A DNA stretch of 64,000 bases from Salinisphaera sp963835375 (lineage in GTDB: Bacteria > Pseudomonadota > Gammaproteobacteria > Nevskiales > Salinisphaeraceae). The notes under the pieces are model-generated. The model did not search any database, was not told the DNA's origin, and saw only the letters and a program-made list of their open reading frames with translations. Shown here piece after piece: positions 8,008 through 17,943 of the stretch; the first letter of the stretch is position 1, and every line of letters begins with the position of its first letter. The translations under genes were made by a program, and so were the position numbers. The DNA lies in the NCBI GenBank assembly GCA_963835375.1, contig CAWIGB010000012.1, positions 450,260 through 514,259 on the forward strand. The letters run 5' to 3'.

Positions 8008-9226
8008 ATGAGCAAGGGCTTCTCCATATCCGGCGTTCTGCCACCGGCGACCGCGGGTATTGTCGCCGTACTGGTGGGCTATACCGGCGCGGCGATCATC
8101 GTGGTGCAGTCATTCGAAGCCGCGGGCGCGTCATCGGCGGTCGTCGGCAGCTGGATGACGATGCTGGGCTGGAGCATGGCGGCGAGCACGCTCGGCTTGT
8201 CGCTCTGGTATCGCCAGCCGCTTCTCACCGCCTGGTCGACGCCCGGCGCGGCGTTGCTGGTGGTGGGGCTGCACGGCCATTCGCTGGGCGAGGCGGTCGC
8301 CGCGTTCATGTTCTGCGGGGCGCTGACGCTCGATATGCGGCGTAACCGGCGTGTTCGCGCGGCTGATGGCGCGCATACCACGTTCATTGGCGTCGGCGAT
8401 GCTGGCCGGTGTCTTGCTGGAATTCGGGCTTGGCGCGTTCACGACCGGCAGTAACGACGGCTGGATCATGACGGCCGCGCTTTCGGCCTGGCTACTGGGC
8501 CGGCGTGTGGCGCCGCGCTATGCGGTGCTGGCGATGCTCGTGGCGGGTGCCACGGCGGCTTTTCTCGATGGCCATCTTGCGATGACGGGGTTTCACGGCG
8601 CGATTGCGACACCGATCGTCGTGACACCCGTGTTTTCGCCCTCGGCGTTGCTTGGCATCGGCGTGCCGCTGTTCGTGGTCACCATGGCGTCGCAGAACGC
8701 GCCGGGCGTCACGATGCTGGAAAATGCCGGTTATCGGCCGCCCGTGTCGACGATTCTGGTCGTCACCGGCGCGATGACCTTGCTGCTGGCACCGGTTGGC
8801 GGGTTCGTGCTCTGTCTGGCCGCGATCACCGCCGGGATCTGTTTGACAGGCGAAGCACATGAAGACCCGGCGCGGCGCTATCTGGCGACGGTAGCCGCGG
8901 GGCTGGCCTATGCCCTGGCGGGCGTGTTCGGCGGCTCGATTGCGACCGGGCTACAGGCGTTACCTTCACCGCTGGTCGCCATCCTCGCGGGCCTCGCGCT
9001 GTTGCCAGCAATTGCCGGCTCTCTGGCGGCGGCGATGAGCGAAGCGCGTAACCGCGACGCTGCGACACTCACCTTCCTGGTGACCGGCTCCGGTGTCCAT
9101 CTCGCGGGGATTGGCGCGCCGTTCTGGGGCTTGGTGACCGGTGTGGTGGCAATGTGCGTGTGGCGCTTCAAGCCGCCCCTGGCCCTGACGAGCGATGGCC
9201 GCCAGTCGCGCCGCTCGCCCGGTTAA
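8008..9226 (+). CDS. benE: BenE-family benzoate/H+ symporter
   Basis: Starts at ATG 8008 (MSKGFSISGVLPPATAGIVA). One frame change near 8335 (after FMFCGALTL) resumes with GVFARLMARIPRSLASAMLA and runs to 9226, giving about 406 residues as usual for BenE/YdcO transporters. Many hydrophobic segments are visible (YTGAAIIVVQSFEAAG; AALLVVGLHGHSLGEAVAAF; IGVPLFVVTMASQNAPGVTM; FGGSIATGLQALPSPLVAIL). The motif around VTMASQNAPGV is typical. It probably imports an aromatic carboxylate across the inner membrane, but no aromatic degradation genes are nearby, so the substrate is uncertain. Likely regulated by the divergent HTH-cupin protein. Confidence 0.85.
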
Positions 9227-9330
9227 CTGGTGCAGGCGCGTGCGTCCGGCCCTTTGATTGGCGTTGCGGTAATCGCGCCGGGGGGCTACCGCGCACAGCG
9301 GGGCGGGTGTGCGCGGCAGCCCATAGCAAA

Positions 9331-10654
9331 TCACGCTCCGCCGAACAACAACGGCACGATCAGGCTGGCCAGTAACAGGATCAACGCGCCGCCCAGGCGC
9401 GACGAGATCTGCGCGAACGGCATCAGCTGCATGCGATTGGCGGCCGAGAGCACGGCGACGTCGCCGGTGCCGCCCATATTGGCCATGCAGAGCCCGGCGG
9501 TGATGGCGGATTCGATCGGGTAGAAGCCCATGAACTTGCCGACCAGGCCGGCGCCGACCGCCGCCCCGACCACTACCGCGAACACGATCAGTACATAGGT
9601 GATCGAGATGGCATCGATGACCTGGCCCAGGTCGGTGTAGGCGATGCCGATGCCGAACAAAAGGGCGAACGTCCAGTTGCGGGCCACGAACTGGAACCAC
9701 TGCGCCGCGGCGTCGTTGATGCGACTCGGGCATGAGACCGCTGATCTTGACCGTCGCGACCAGAATGATCATCAGCGCGTACGGATGCAGGGGAATCACG
9801 GCGCCGAGGATCTGGCCGGCCACATAAAATGCCAGGGCGGCGACCAGGCCGATACCCAGCAATTCCAGCGTCGGCTTGGATTGATTCTCGGTGATTTCGA
9901 CGCCCGGCATCATCTGGCCGCCGCCGGTCAGCGACGGGAAGCGCTTGCCGACGCCATCCAGCAGGCCGGCGATGATGATCGCGAAGACGTTGCCGAGCGC
10001 CAGCGCCGGCACGAGGATGGAGATGTAGTAGCTCGCCGGCTGGCCGAGCAGTTGTTCATAGATCTGGCTCATCGGCACCGCGCCGGCACCCATGCCGCCG
10101 CCCATGATGGGCAGGGTGATCACCACGATCGCATCCTGCGCCGAAAACCCGAGAGACCAACCCACGATCACGGCGAACAGGCCGGCGAAGATCACAGCGC
10201 TGATCAGCGGCAGGGCAAAGCGCGCGCCCACCTTCACCAGAATATGCGAATCCATGCCGAGGATGCTGCCGGTGATCAGCGCTGCGATATAGAAATTGAG
10301 AAAGCCGCCGCTTTTCATGAATGTCGTGACGTTGGTCGCCACATCGGCAGGCAGCCAGTGCAGATACACGAGTGTGGCGGCCGAGAAGATCGCCAGAATC
10401 GCGCCGCCACCGAGATAAGTGCGTACGATCGGCAGGCGGTCACCGATATGGCCGAACAGTTCGCCGAACAGCATGATCACAATGAAGGCGCCGATCATGC
10501 TGTCGGGCAGGGTGTCGGTCGCGATGGCCAGGATCATGATCGCGAAGAACAGCCCGAAGACGGGCAGGCCGAGCCCGAAGATCCGGGTCTCGAACAGGCT
10601 GTCCAGAAAGCGCGGCGCCGCCTGCGCCGTCGCGGTTGGTGTTATATCGCTCAT
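9331..10654 (-). CDS. 2-hydroxycarboxylate transporter family (CitS/CimH/MleP type) symporter
   Basis: Starts at 10654 (MSDITPTATAQAAPRFL). A multi-spanning membrane protein: VFGLFFAIMILAIATDTLP, DSMIGAFIVIMLFGELFGHIG, and the two re-entrant GG motifs of the family, PIMGGGMGAGAVPMSQIYE and ANMGGTGDVAVLSAANRMQL. One frame change near 9730 joins LVATVKISGLMP to ARNWTFALLFGIGIAYTDLG. Reconstructed length about 440 residues fits the family. It should carry citrate, malate or a related 2-hydroxycarboxylate with Na+ or H+. It is divergent from a CitA/CitB-like two-component system that probably controls it. Confidence 0.88.
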
Positions 10655-10763
10655 CCGGGTCTCCTCGTTTATGGTTGGGTCAGGCCGGCGCTGCGATGGC
10701 GCCGTTGAGCGGCTGCGAAGTCAGCCTGGATAGACCCTAGAAGAAGACGGGGGCGGGGGAAGG

Positions 10764-10800
10764 GTTTCGCAAGTTGAACAATTGTTTTGAAACTTTAAAA
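10764..10800. promoter_or_regulatory. AT-rich inverted repeat in the 2HCT / citA divergent promoter region
   Basis: In a GC-rich 187-bp intergenic region, a short AT-rich island contains AACAATTGTT (10777-10786, perfect palindrome) between GTTTC and GAAAC arms (10764-10768 and 10788-10792), followed by CTTTAAAA. Position and composition suit binding sites of a CitB/DcuR-type response regulator and the adjacent promoters. The assignment is inference. Confidence 0.45.
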
Positions 10801-10841
10801 AGCGATCCGGACACGCCGGACGCACGAATGGGCCGCCGGAA

Positions 10842-12461
10842 ATGACACCTTCGTCGCAGGCCGTGCCGTGGCCGGCGGCGACACACCGGCGGGGAATCAG
10901 CCTGGCCGCGCTGACGGCGTGCCTGGCATTTGCGATGATTCTGTCGTCGCTCGTGCTCGCCTGGTTTCTGTTCAGCAGCCAGCTGTCGCGCACGGTCGAT
11001 CGGGTCCAGGGCGAGCGGGTGGAGAACATCGCCATGACCGTGGCCAGCCTGCCGATCGTGGTGAACGCGTTGTCGGCCCCGCATGATTACGATCCGGGCG
11101 CTCCGATCCAGCGCCGTCTCGACGGCCTGCGCCAGCGGCTTGGCGTGGATTTCATCGTGGTCATGGATCGCCGGGCGCGTCGGCTCACGCATCCGAATCC
11201 GGCACGGATCGGGCATCATTTCCGCGGCGGTGACGAAGGCCCGGCCCTGGCCGGCCGGCATTACGTGTCGGTGGCGAAAGGGACGCTGGGCCAGAGCGTG
11301 CGCGGATTCGCGCCGGTGAAAAACACGGCGGGCCGGGTCATCGGTGCGGTGTCGGTAGGCGTGACGCAATCGCGCCTGGCGCCGTTGCGCGGCGATTCCC
11401 GGTTGCGTCTGCTCTCGTGGCTCGGGTTGGTGTTGTTGCTCGGCGGCGGCGGCGCGGCCTGGCTGGCGGCCACCATCAAGCGCCGGTTGATGGGGATGGA
11501 GCCGGACGACATCGCGTATCTGGTCGCCGAGCACCGGGCGGTGCTGGATGCCATGCACGAAGGTGTCATCGTGCGCGACGCCTCGCATCGCGTGCGGCTG
11601 ATCAATCCGGCGGCGCGACAGCTGCTCGAGGCCGCCGGCGCGAGCGGCCCGGCCGTGGGCGCCCAGATGGCCGATCCGCGCCGCGATGTCGGGCGACATC
11701 GCCAGGACGTGGATCTGGATCTGGAGATCGGCGGGCGGCGCTTTCTGGGCAGCGTGCGGCCGATGGGCACGACGTCGCCAGCCGCCGGCACGGTGATCAC
11801 CTTCCGCGACAGCCGCGAACTCCAGCGCCTCGGCGAGGAACTGACGGGCGTACGCCGCTATGCACAGGCGCTGCGCGCCACCACGCATGACTTCAAGAAC
11901 AAGCTGCATGTCATTCTCGGTCTGACCCAGAGCGGCGATATGCCGACGTTGTCGAACTACGTGCGTGAGCTCGTGGATTTGCGCGAGGCGGCGACGGAAT
12001 CGCTGGTCGAACGCGTGGCCGAGCCGATCCTCGCCGGCTTTCTGATCGGCAAGCAGAACGAGGCCCGCGAGCAGGACATCGAGCTGCGCATCGAGGCCGA
12101 GACGGTCATCCCGCCGGCCGCCCCGGACTACGACGTGCATGGTCTGGTGAGTGTTCTCGGCAACGTGCTCGATAACGCGTTCGAGGCCACGGCGGATTGT
12201 GATTCGCCGGTGGTCGTGCTCACCCTCGCGCTCGAGGCCGATACGCTCGCGATCGCGGTGCAGGACAACGGGCATGGCATGACCGCCGAGTGGCTCGAGC
12301 AGGTACGCAAGGCCGGCATCTCCTCCAAGGGCGAGCAGCGCGGGCTGGGGCTGCATCTGGTCGAAACACGGCTGGCCGAGGCCGGCGGCACGCTGGCTAT
12401 CTATTCCGAGCCGGAGCGCGGCACGCTGGTCGAAATCACCTGCAGCTATCAGGGCGGCGCC
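10842..12461 (+). CDS. CitA/DcuS-family sensor histidine kinase
   Basis: About 540 residues. TM1 (about 20-45: LAALTACLAFAMILSSLVL), a periplasmic sCache/CitAP sensor domain (about 46-185, with FIVVMDRRARRLTHPNP and VSVAKGTLGQSVRGFAPV), TM2 (LLSWLGLVLLLGGGGAAWLA), a cytoplasmic PAS domain (LDAMHEGVIVRDASHRVRLI), the SpoOB-type H-box with His349 in ATTHDFKNKLHVILGL, and the ATPase domain (VLGNVLDNAFEATAD; VQDNGHGM; GLGLHLVETRLAEAGG). It should sense an extracellular di- or tricarboxylate and phosphorylate the downstream regulator. As read, there is no stop before the regulator: the frame runs straight into it. The kinase ends naturally at SYQGGA, so a one-base indel that hides an ATGA overlap is the simplest explanation. 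Confidence 0.88.
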
Positions 12462-13182
12462 ATGAACGTGCTGATCGTCGAGGACGACCCGATGGTCGGC
12501 CAGCTCAACGCGGCCTATCTGGCGCGTGTTGCCGGCATGCACTTGATCAGCCGTTGCAGCGACGTGGTCAGCGCGCTCGCCGTACTCGAGCGCGAAGCGA
12601 TCGATCTGGTGCTGCTGGACGTCTATCTCGGTCGGCGCAGCGGGCTGGAAATCGCCGAATGGCTGTATGCGCATCGGCCCGAGGTGGATATCGTGCTGAT
12701 CACGGCCGCCGGCGAGCCCGAGACCGTGCGCGCGGCCCGCCGGCTGGGCGTGACCGATTACCTGATCAAGCCGTTCACCTTCGAGCGTTTCGCCGATGCC
12801 ATCGATGCGGCGCGCCGGCGCCGTCATGCGCTGTCCGATCTGGCCGGCCCGATCGATCAGCGCGCGCTCGATGCCTTGTTTCGTACGCGCTCGCGTCCGA
12901 GCCTGCGCTCAGACGAGCTGCCCAAGGGACTCACCGCGCGCACGCTGGCGCAGGTGGCCTCCGCGCTGCTGGCGGTGCCCGATGAAACCTTTGCCACGGA
13001 GACGGTGACCGAAGCGTACCGGGATGTCCCGGGTTTCGGTGCGCAAGTATCTGCGGTATCTCGTGTCTTGCGACATTCTTGACGAGACCTTTGCTTATGG
13101 CCAGATCGGCCGCCCGGCATTCGCCTACCGCTGTCTGGATCGGCGTGCACTGGAACGACTGGCCGGAATCGGCGACGATTGA
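12462..13182 (+). CDS. CitB/DcuR-family response regulator
   Basis: Starts at ATG 12462 (MNVLIVEDDPMVGQLNAAYL). Receiver domain 1-120 with acidic pocket EDDP, phosphoacceptor Asp53 in LVLLDVYLG, conserved Thr in VLITAAGE and Lys in DYLIKPFTFERF. A linker and C-terminal HTH follow (KGLTARTLAQVASALLAVPD; after a one-base insertion near 13010, TEASGMSRVSVRKYLRYLV), ending ERLAGIGDD at 13182. About 240 residues, normal for CitB/DcuR. Paired with the kinase just upstream; the divergent 2-hydroxycarboxylate transporter is the likely target. In this sequence it is in frame with the kinase, giving an apparent fusion. Confidence 0.87.
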
Positions 13183-13280
13183 TTGCATCCCGCGACTATG
13201 AAGCTCCGTATGTCGATAGGCGCCGCCTTGCGTGCGTACTCCGTTTCCACCACTCTGTCTGTTGTCGGCCGGATCACGTC

Positions 13281-14362
13281 TTGATTGAGTTTTCGTCGGT
13301 TACCAAACGTTTCCCTGATGGCACGGTCGCGGTCGATGCGCTCGATCTGACGCTGGCGACGGGCGAGCTCACCGTGCTCGTCGGCCCGTCGGGCTGCGGC
13401 AAGACCACGTCGCTGCGCATGATCAACCGGCTCGATGAAGCCAGCGCCGGCACCATCGCCATCGACGGGCGTGGACATCCGTCAGCAGCCGGTGACCGAG
13501 CTGCGGCGCGGCATCGGCTATGTCATGCAGCATTCCGGCCTGTTTCCGCATCGCACCATCGGCGACAACATCGCGACCGTGCCGCGGCTGCTCGGCTGGA
13601 ACAAAAAACGCGTGGCCGCCCGGGTGGACGAACTGATCGAGACGGTCGGGCTGGAACGCGACATGGCCGCGCGCTATCCGCATCAGCTGTCCGGCGGCCA
13701 GCAGCAGCGAGTGGGCGTGGCCCGGGCGCTCGCGGCCGATCCGCCGATCATGCTCATGGACGAGCCGTTCGCGGCGGTCGACCCGATCGTGCGCAAGCGC
13801 TTGCAGGACGAATTCCTGGCGCTGCAGGACGTCTGGGCAAGACCATCGTGTTCGTTACTCACGACATCGACGAAGCGATCCGTCTCGGCGATCGGATCGC
13901 GGTGTTCGGCGAGGGCGGGCGGCTTGCCCAGTTCGCGACGCCGAATGAATTGCTGGCCGCGCCGAAAAGCGATTTCGTGGTCGATTTTCTCGGCGCCGAA
14001 CCGCAGTTGAAACGGCTGTCGCTGTTGCCGGTGAGCGCTGCCTCGTCGATCGAGGCGCCGGTGATCGCCGCGGGCGCGACCGCGGACATCGCAAAGCCGC
14101 CGCCGACGCGGCCGGCACCGACTGGGTGCTCGTCGTCGACGACGAGCGTCGGGTACAAGGCTGGCATCGCGTATCGGACTATGTGGCCGATACGGCCCGC
14201 GCGCCCGAGCGCTTCAACGCCGTGGTCGGCGCGGGCGATACGCTGCGCGCGGCGCTCGGCGCGCTCGTGATTTCGCCGCTGGGCGTGGTGGCGCGCGTCG
14301 ATGCGGAGGGCCGTTTCGATGGCTTGCTCGCGCAATCCAGCCTGCACCGGGCGCTGTCTTGA
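13281..14362 (+). CDS. Osmoprotectant ABC transporter ATPase (OpuCA/YehX type) with C-terminal CBS region
   Basis: Begins near TTG 13281 (LIEFSSVTKRFPDGTVAVDA). Walker A is VGPSGCGKTTSL, the Q-loop is VMQHSGLFPHRT, the signature is LSGGQQQRVGVARALAADPP, Walker B IMLMDEPFAAVDP and the H-loop FVTHDIDEA. The C-terminal part (after about residue 235: DWVLVVDDERRVQGW, ALGALVISPLGVVARVD) resembles the CBS regulatory region of OpuCA/ProV, which senses ionic strength in related systems. Frame changes near 13468, 13838 and 14085. Its stop overlaps the next gene's TTG start. It energises uptake of a betaine-like solute. No better start than TTG is visible; an error may hide an ATG. Confidence 0.88.
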
Positions 14363-15000
14363 TTCGCTGGGACTGGATCGGCCGACATGCCGACGACATT
14401 CTCGCCCAGCTCGTCCAGCACGTGGAACTGACCGGGTTTGCTCTGCTGTTCGGTTTTGCGATCGCCTTCCCCCTGGCGCTCGCGGCGATTCGCTGGCCGC
14501 GGCTCTACGGGCCGTCGCTGGCGCTTACCGGCGTACTGTTCACCGTGCCTTCGCTGGCCTTGTTCATTCTGCTGATTCCGTTCACCGGGCTGTCGATGGC
14601 CACCTCGCTGATCGGTCTGACGATCTACACGCTGCTGATTCTGTTCCGCAATATCGTCGAAGGGCTGCGCGGCGTGCCGTTCGAGGTACGCGAGGCTTCG
14701 CGCGCGCTGGGTTATTCCAAATCGCGCCAGCTGCTGACAGTCGAGCTGCCGATCGCGCTGCCGGTGATCATGGCGGGACTGCGTATCGCGGCGATCACCA
14801 CCATCGGGATGGTCACGGTCACCGCTCTGATCGGCCAGGGCGGGCTCGGGCGTCTGTTCATCACCGGCTTCACCCTGCATTTCACCACGCCGTTGTTGGT
14901 GGGTTTCGTGCTGTCGATCGTGCTCGCGGTGGCGGTCGATCTGTCGCTGGCCGGGCTGCTCTGGCTGGCGACGCCCTGGAACCGGGAGCGGCGGGCATGA
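14359..15000 (+). CDS. Osmoprotectant ABC transporter permease (OpuCB/YehW-like)
   Basis: 213 residues from TTG 14359, whose TTGA overlaps the ATPase stop, a sign of translational coupling. Six hydrophobic segments (ELTGFALLFGFAIAFPLALA, LALTGVLFTVPSLALFILLI, VTALIGQGGLGRLFITGF). The binding-protein-dependent permease EAA-type loop is visible as EVREASRALGYSKSRQLLTV. It ends with TGA at 14998-15000, overlapping the next ATG. It forms half of the inner-membrane channel. Confidence 0.9.
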   Translation: MIRWDWIGRHADDILAQLVQHVELTGFALLFGFAIAFPLALAAIRWPRLYGPSLALTGVLFTVPSLALFILLIPFTGLSMATSLIGLTIYTLLILFRNIVEGLRGVPFEVREASRALGYSKSRQLLTVELPIALPVIMAGLRIAAITTIGMVTVTALIGQGGLGRLFITGFTLHFTTPLLVGFVLSIVLAVAVDLSLAGLLWLATPWNRERRA

Positions 15001-15747
15001 GCGGCGCGACGCGCCTCGCGCTGCTGGTCGCGTCTGTGGCTGGCGGCGGGCTCGGCCTATGCGCTCGGTCTGGAATCCGACGGCGCGAATACCGTGGTCC
15101 AGGTCTGGCACTGGTTCCTCGATCCGATGCACTGGCAGGGCACGGACGGTCTGCCGCATCGCATCGTCCAGCATATCTATTACGTGGCGGTCTCGACCGC
15201 GATTGCCGGCGCCATCTCGCTGCCGGTCGGCATCGGGCTCGGCCACTACGGGCGGGGTGGCCTGCTCGCGATCAACATCGCCAACATCGGCCGTGCGATC
15301 CCGTCGTTCGGGCTGATCATCCTCATGTTTCTGCTGGTGGGGTTCGGCGTGGTGCCGGTGCTGGTCGCGCTGGTTGCACTCGCCATCCCGCCGATGGTCA
15401 CCAACAGCTATGTCGGCATGCAGTCGGTGGATCCGGCGGTGCGTCAGGCCGCAGCGGCGCTCGGGCTCACCCGCTGGCAACGGCTCTGGCAGGTCGAGTT
15501 GCCCATCGCGCTGCCGTTGATCATGGCCGGTGTGCGGACCTCGGCCGTGCAGGTGATGTCGACCGCGACGCTCGCGGCTTACGTCGGCCTGGGCGGGCTC
15601 GGGCGCTATCTGATCGATGGTCTGGCCCAGCAGCAACTTGCCCAGGTGGTCGGCGGCGCGATCGTGGTCGCTATCCTGGCGGTGCTGACCGAGATCGGGC
15701 TGGCCGGCGTACAGAAGCTGGTGCAATCGCCGGGGCTGGCGCGCTAG
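14997..15747 (+). CDS. Osmoprotectant ABC transporter permease (OpuCD/YehY-like)
   Basis: Starts at ATG 14997 (MSGATRLALLVASVAGG) overlapping the previous stop as ATGA. A frame change near 15045 then gives YALGLESDGANTVVQVWHWF and the transmembrane body: TAIAGAISLPVGIGLGHYG, IPSFGLIILMFLLVGFGVVP, the EAA-type loop AVRQAAAALGLTRWQRLWQV, and YVGLGGLGRYLIDGLAQQ. About 250 residues. It pairs with the preceding permease; the order ATPase-permease-permease-binding protein is that of opuC-type operons. Confidence 0.9.
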
Positions 15748-15872
15748 GGCGTATCGAGGTTGCCTACGATCGGAGGCCATCACTTTGGGCAAGGGGTCGC
15801 ACGACACATCAACCGGCCCTTGCCGGCGGACCGCTGCGTGCTTTCTGTCATGATCGAAACAAGGAGATTTCA

Positions 15873-16780
15873 ATGAAACTGGATAACGCATGCGCAAATT
15901 CACGTCTCTTCTCGTTGCCACGCCTGTGCTGGGCGCGCTATTGCCGGGCAACGGCCATGGCCGCCGACGGCAAGCCGGTGGTGGTCGGCTCGACCAACTT
16001 CACCGAGCAGTTGATCCTCGCCAATATCTACGCCGACGTGCTCGAGGCCCGGGGCGTCGATGTGAAGAAACGCCTCAATCTCGGATCGCGCGAAGTCGTG
16101 TTTCCCGCATTGAAATCCGGCGAGCTGGATGTGTTGCCGGAATATTCCGGCGCCTTGGTGGGCTTCCTGACCAACGGCAAATCCAAGGCTCACAAGCAGC
16201 AGGCCGTGCTCGAGGAGCTGCGTCAGAAACTGCCGAAAGGGCTGGTGGCGCTGAAGGCCTCTTCGGCCCAGGACAAGGACGGCATCGTGGTGACCGCGGC
16301 CACGGCGAAGAAATATCATCTCAAGACCATCGCCGATCTCAAGCCGGTTGCCGGCAAACTCACCCTCGGCGGTCCGCCGGAAACTAAGACGCGCTATGTG
16401 GGCGTTCCCGGGCTGAAGCAGGTCTACGGCGTACAGTTCAAGAACTTCCGCTCGCTGGATGCCGGTGGCCCGCTGACCCAGAGCGCCCTGTCGAGCGGGG
16501 CGATCGATGCAGCCCGCATGTTCACGACCCAGGGCGTGATTCCCGGACCGGGGCTGGGTGCTGCTCAAGGACAACAAGAACCTCGTGCCCGCGCAGAACA
16601 TCCTGCCGGTCGCGCGCAAGGCCGTGTTGACGCCGAAGATCCGCAAGGCGCTACGATGCCGTCTCCGCGCAGCTGACGACCGAGGATCTGCAGCGCATGA
16701 ACCAGCGCGTGAGCGTGAAACACGACGATCCGGAAACCGTGGCCGCAGACTGGGTCAAGCAGCACCATCTCGGCAAGTAG
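15873..16780 (+). CDS. Osmoprotectant ABC transporter substrate-binding protein (OpuCC/YehZ-OsmF type)
   Basis: Start at ATG 15873 behind a clear AAGGAG (15861-15866). The signal peptide is split across frames (MRKFTSLLVATPVLGALLPG, then AMAADGKP), needing two compensating indels before 15960. The mature part has VVVGSTNFTEQLILANIYAD, LNLGSREVVFPALKSGELDV and LPEYSGALVGFLTN, all typical of the OpuAC-like type 2 glycine betaine-binding fold. A frame change near 16550 leads to NKNLVPAQNILPVARKAVL and the end VAADWVKQHHLGK at 16780. Periplasmic receptor of the operon, separated from the permease by 125 bp. Confidence 0.88.
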
Positions 16781-17069
16781 TGCCCCCGGCGGCGGCCGGG
16801 CATATTGCTCCGGCCGCTCCTGATGCAGGCTACCGGGCTGGCCGGGCTGGCCATGCTGGCCTATATCACCGGCCGGTCCGCCTGCGGCGGCGTTCGCGCA
16901 TGGCGCGAGCCTTTGTAGGGGGGCACGTCGAGGTCTTACGGCAGCGGCGTTGCAAGCCCGATCACCGATATTCTTGCCCCGGCCGGATGCCACGCGCTTA
17001 TGGTCCGGCCAACTAGCGGTCCCTTCGAAGAAGCGCGATCGGTGGGACGTTTGCCGGGGCCGTCTCGAA

Positions 17070-17900
17070 ACTCGAGGATCGCGCCCGGGCGCGCTCGACG
17101 CGGTGTTGAGCGTTTGTTCGGCCAGGCCTGTGAAGGCGTCGAAAGCCGGATGCTGGACGCTCGGCGAGCGATGAATTTCCAGCATGGCATCCGGTAACTG
17201 CGGTAGCCCGTCTTCTTCACCGAGTATGCGCCAGCCAGTTGGCAGGGTACGTCGTCCGGTGATCGTCACCGCGCGTCCCTGGTCCACTGCCACGCGCAGG
17301 CCGGTCGGACTCTGACTGGTGTAGTCGATCTGCCAGGCCCGCCCGATACGCGTGAGCGCCTCCAGTGCACGGCGACGATAGATGCATTGCTCGGGAAACA
17401 AGGCCAGTGGCAGCGACTCGTCGGCCGCAATTTTGAAATCGCGGTGGGCGGCCCAGACCAGCGCCTCGGTGCCAACGTGTCGAGCCACGCTGGCGGTCGA
17501 GTGCCGGACGGTGAGCACGAGATCGAGGGCCCCGGCCTCGAGTTGCTCGACGAGTTCGGTCGACATGCGGCAATGGATATGTGGGCGGACCGCAGGATGC
17601 GACGCCTCGAACGCGCGCAGAACCTGTGGCAACCAAGTTTCTGCATAGTCTTCGGGTAGACGGAAGCGCAGCGTGGTGGGGTGGCCGAGAGCCCGACCGC
17701 ACTTATCGCCTCGCGCTCGAGCTGGAGTAGGCGCCGCGCATAGACCAGGAAGGTCTGGCCATCGGCGGTCAAGGAAATATGCCGGCTGGTTCGGTGCAGA
17801 AGCTGGGTATGCAGTCGGGTATCGGAAGCACATATCCAGGCCGAGCGAGAGCGCGTCGAGCGCGCCGATGGCCTGTTGGACTGAGCGGCGGCCCGCCGCA
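17070..17900 (-). CDS. LysR-family transcriptional regulator (frameshifted)
   Basis: The effector-binding domain is clear on the minus strand from about 17680: TTLRFRLPEDYAETWLPQVL, HIHCRMSTELVEQLEAGALD, VLTVRHSTASVARHV, TGLRVAVDQGRAVTITGRRT, QHPAFDAFTGLAEQTL. Upstream, a different frame gives HRTSRHISLTADGQTFLVYA and RRLLQLEREAISA, the wing and linker helix of the LysR HTH. The first 40 residues are not recognisable, so the start near 17900 is approximate. The stop is also uncertain (about 17070). Divergent from the M24/DddP-like gene, which it probably regulates. Confidence 0.75.
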
Positions 17901-17943
17901 CCCGATACACTGGCCCGCCGGGGCCCCGAACCGACCAGACGAT

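Noticed and set aside
10737..12827. A 696-codon minus-strand open frame opposite the kinase gene
   Set aside because: Shadow of the kinase codons; no recognisable motif, and it runs through the intergenic control region.
14179..15951. A 590-codon minus-strand open frame opposite the osmoprotectant permeases
   Set aside because: Shadow of the OpuC-type permease genes; highly charged low-complexity peptide.
16781..16830. Hairpin CGGCCGG / CCGGCCG after the OpuC-type receptor gene as a terminator
   Set aside because: No T tract follows the stem, so there is not enough support for an intrinsic terminator.
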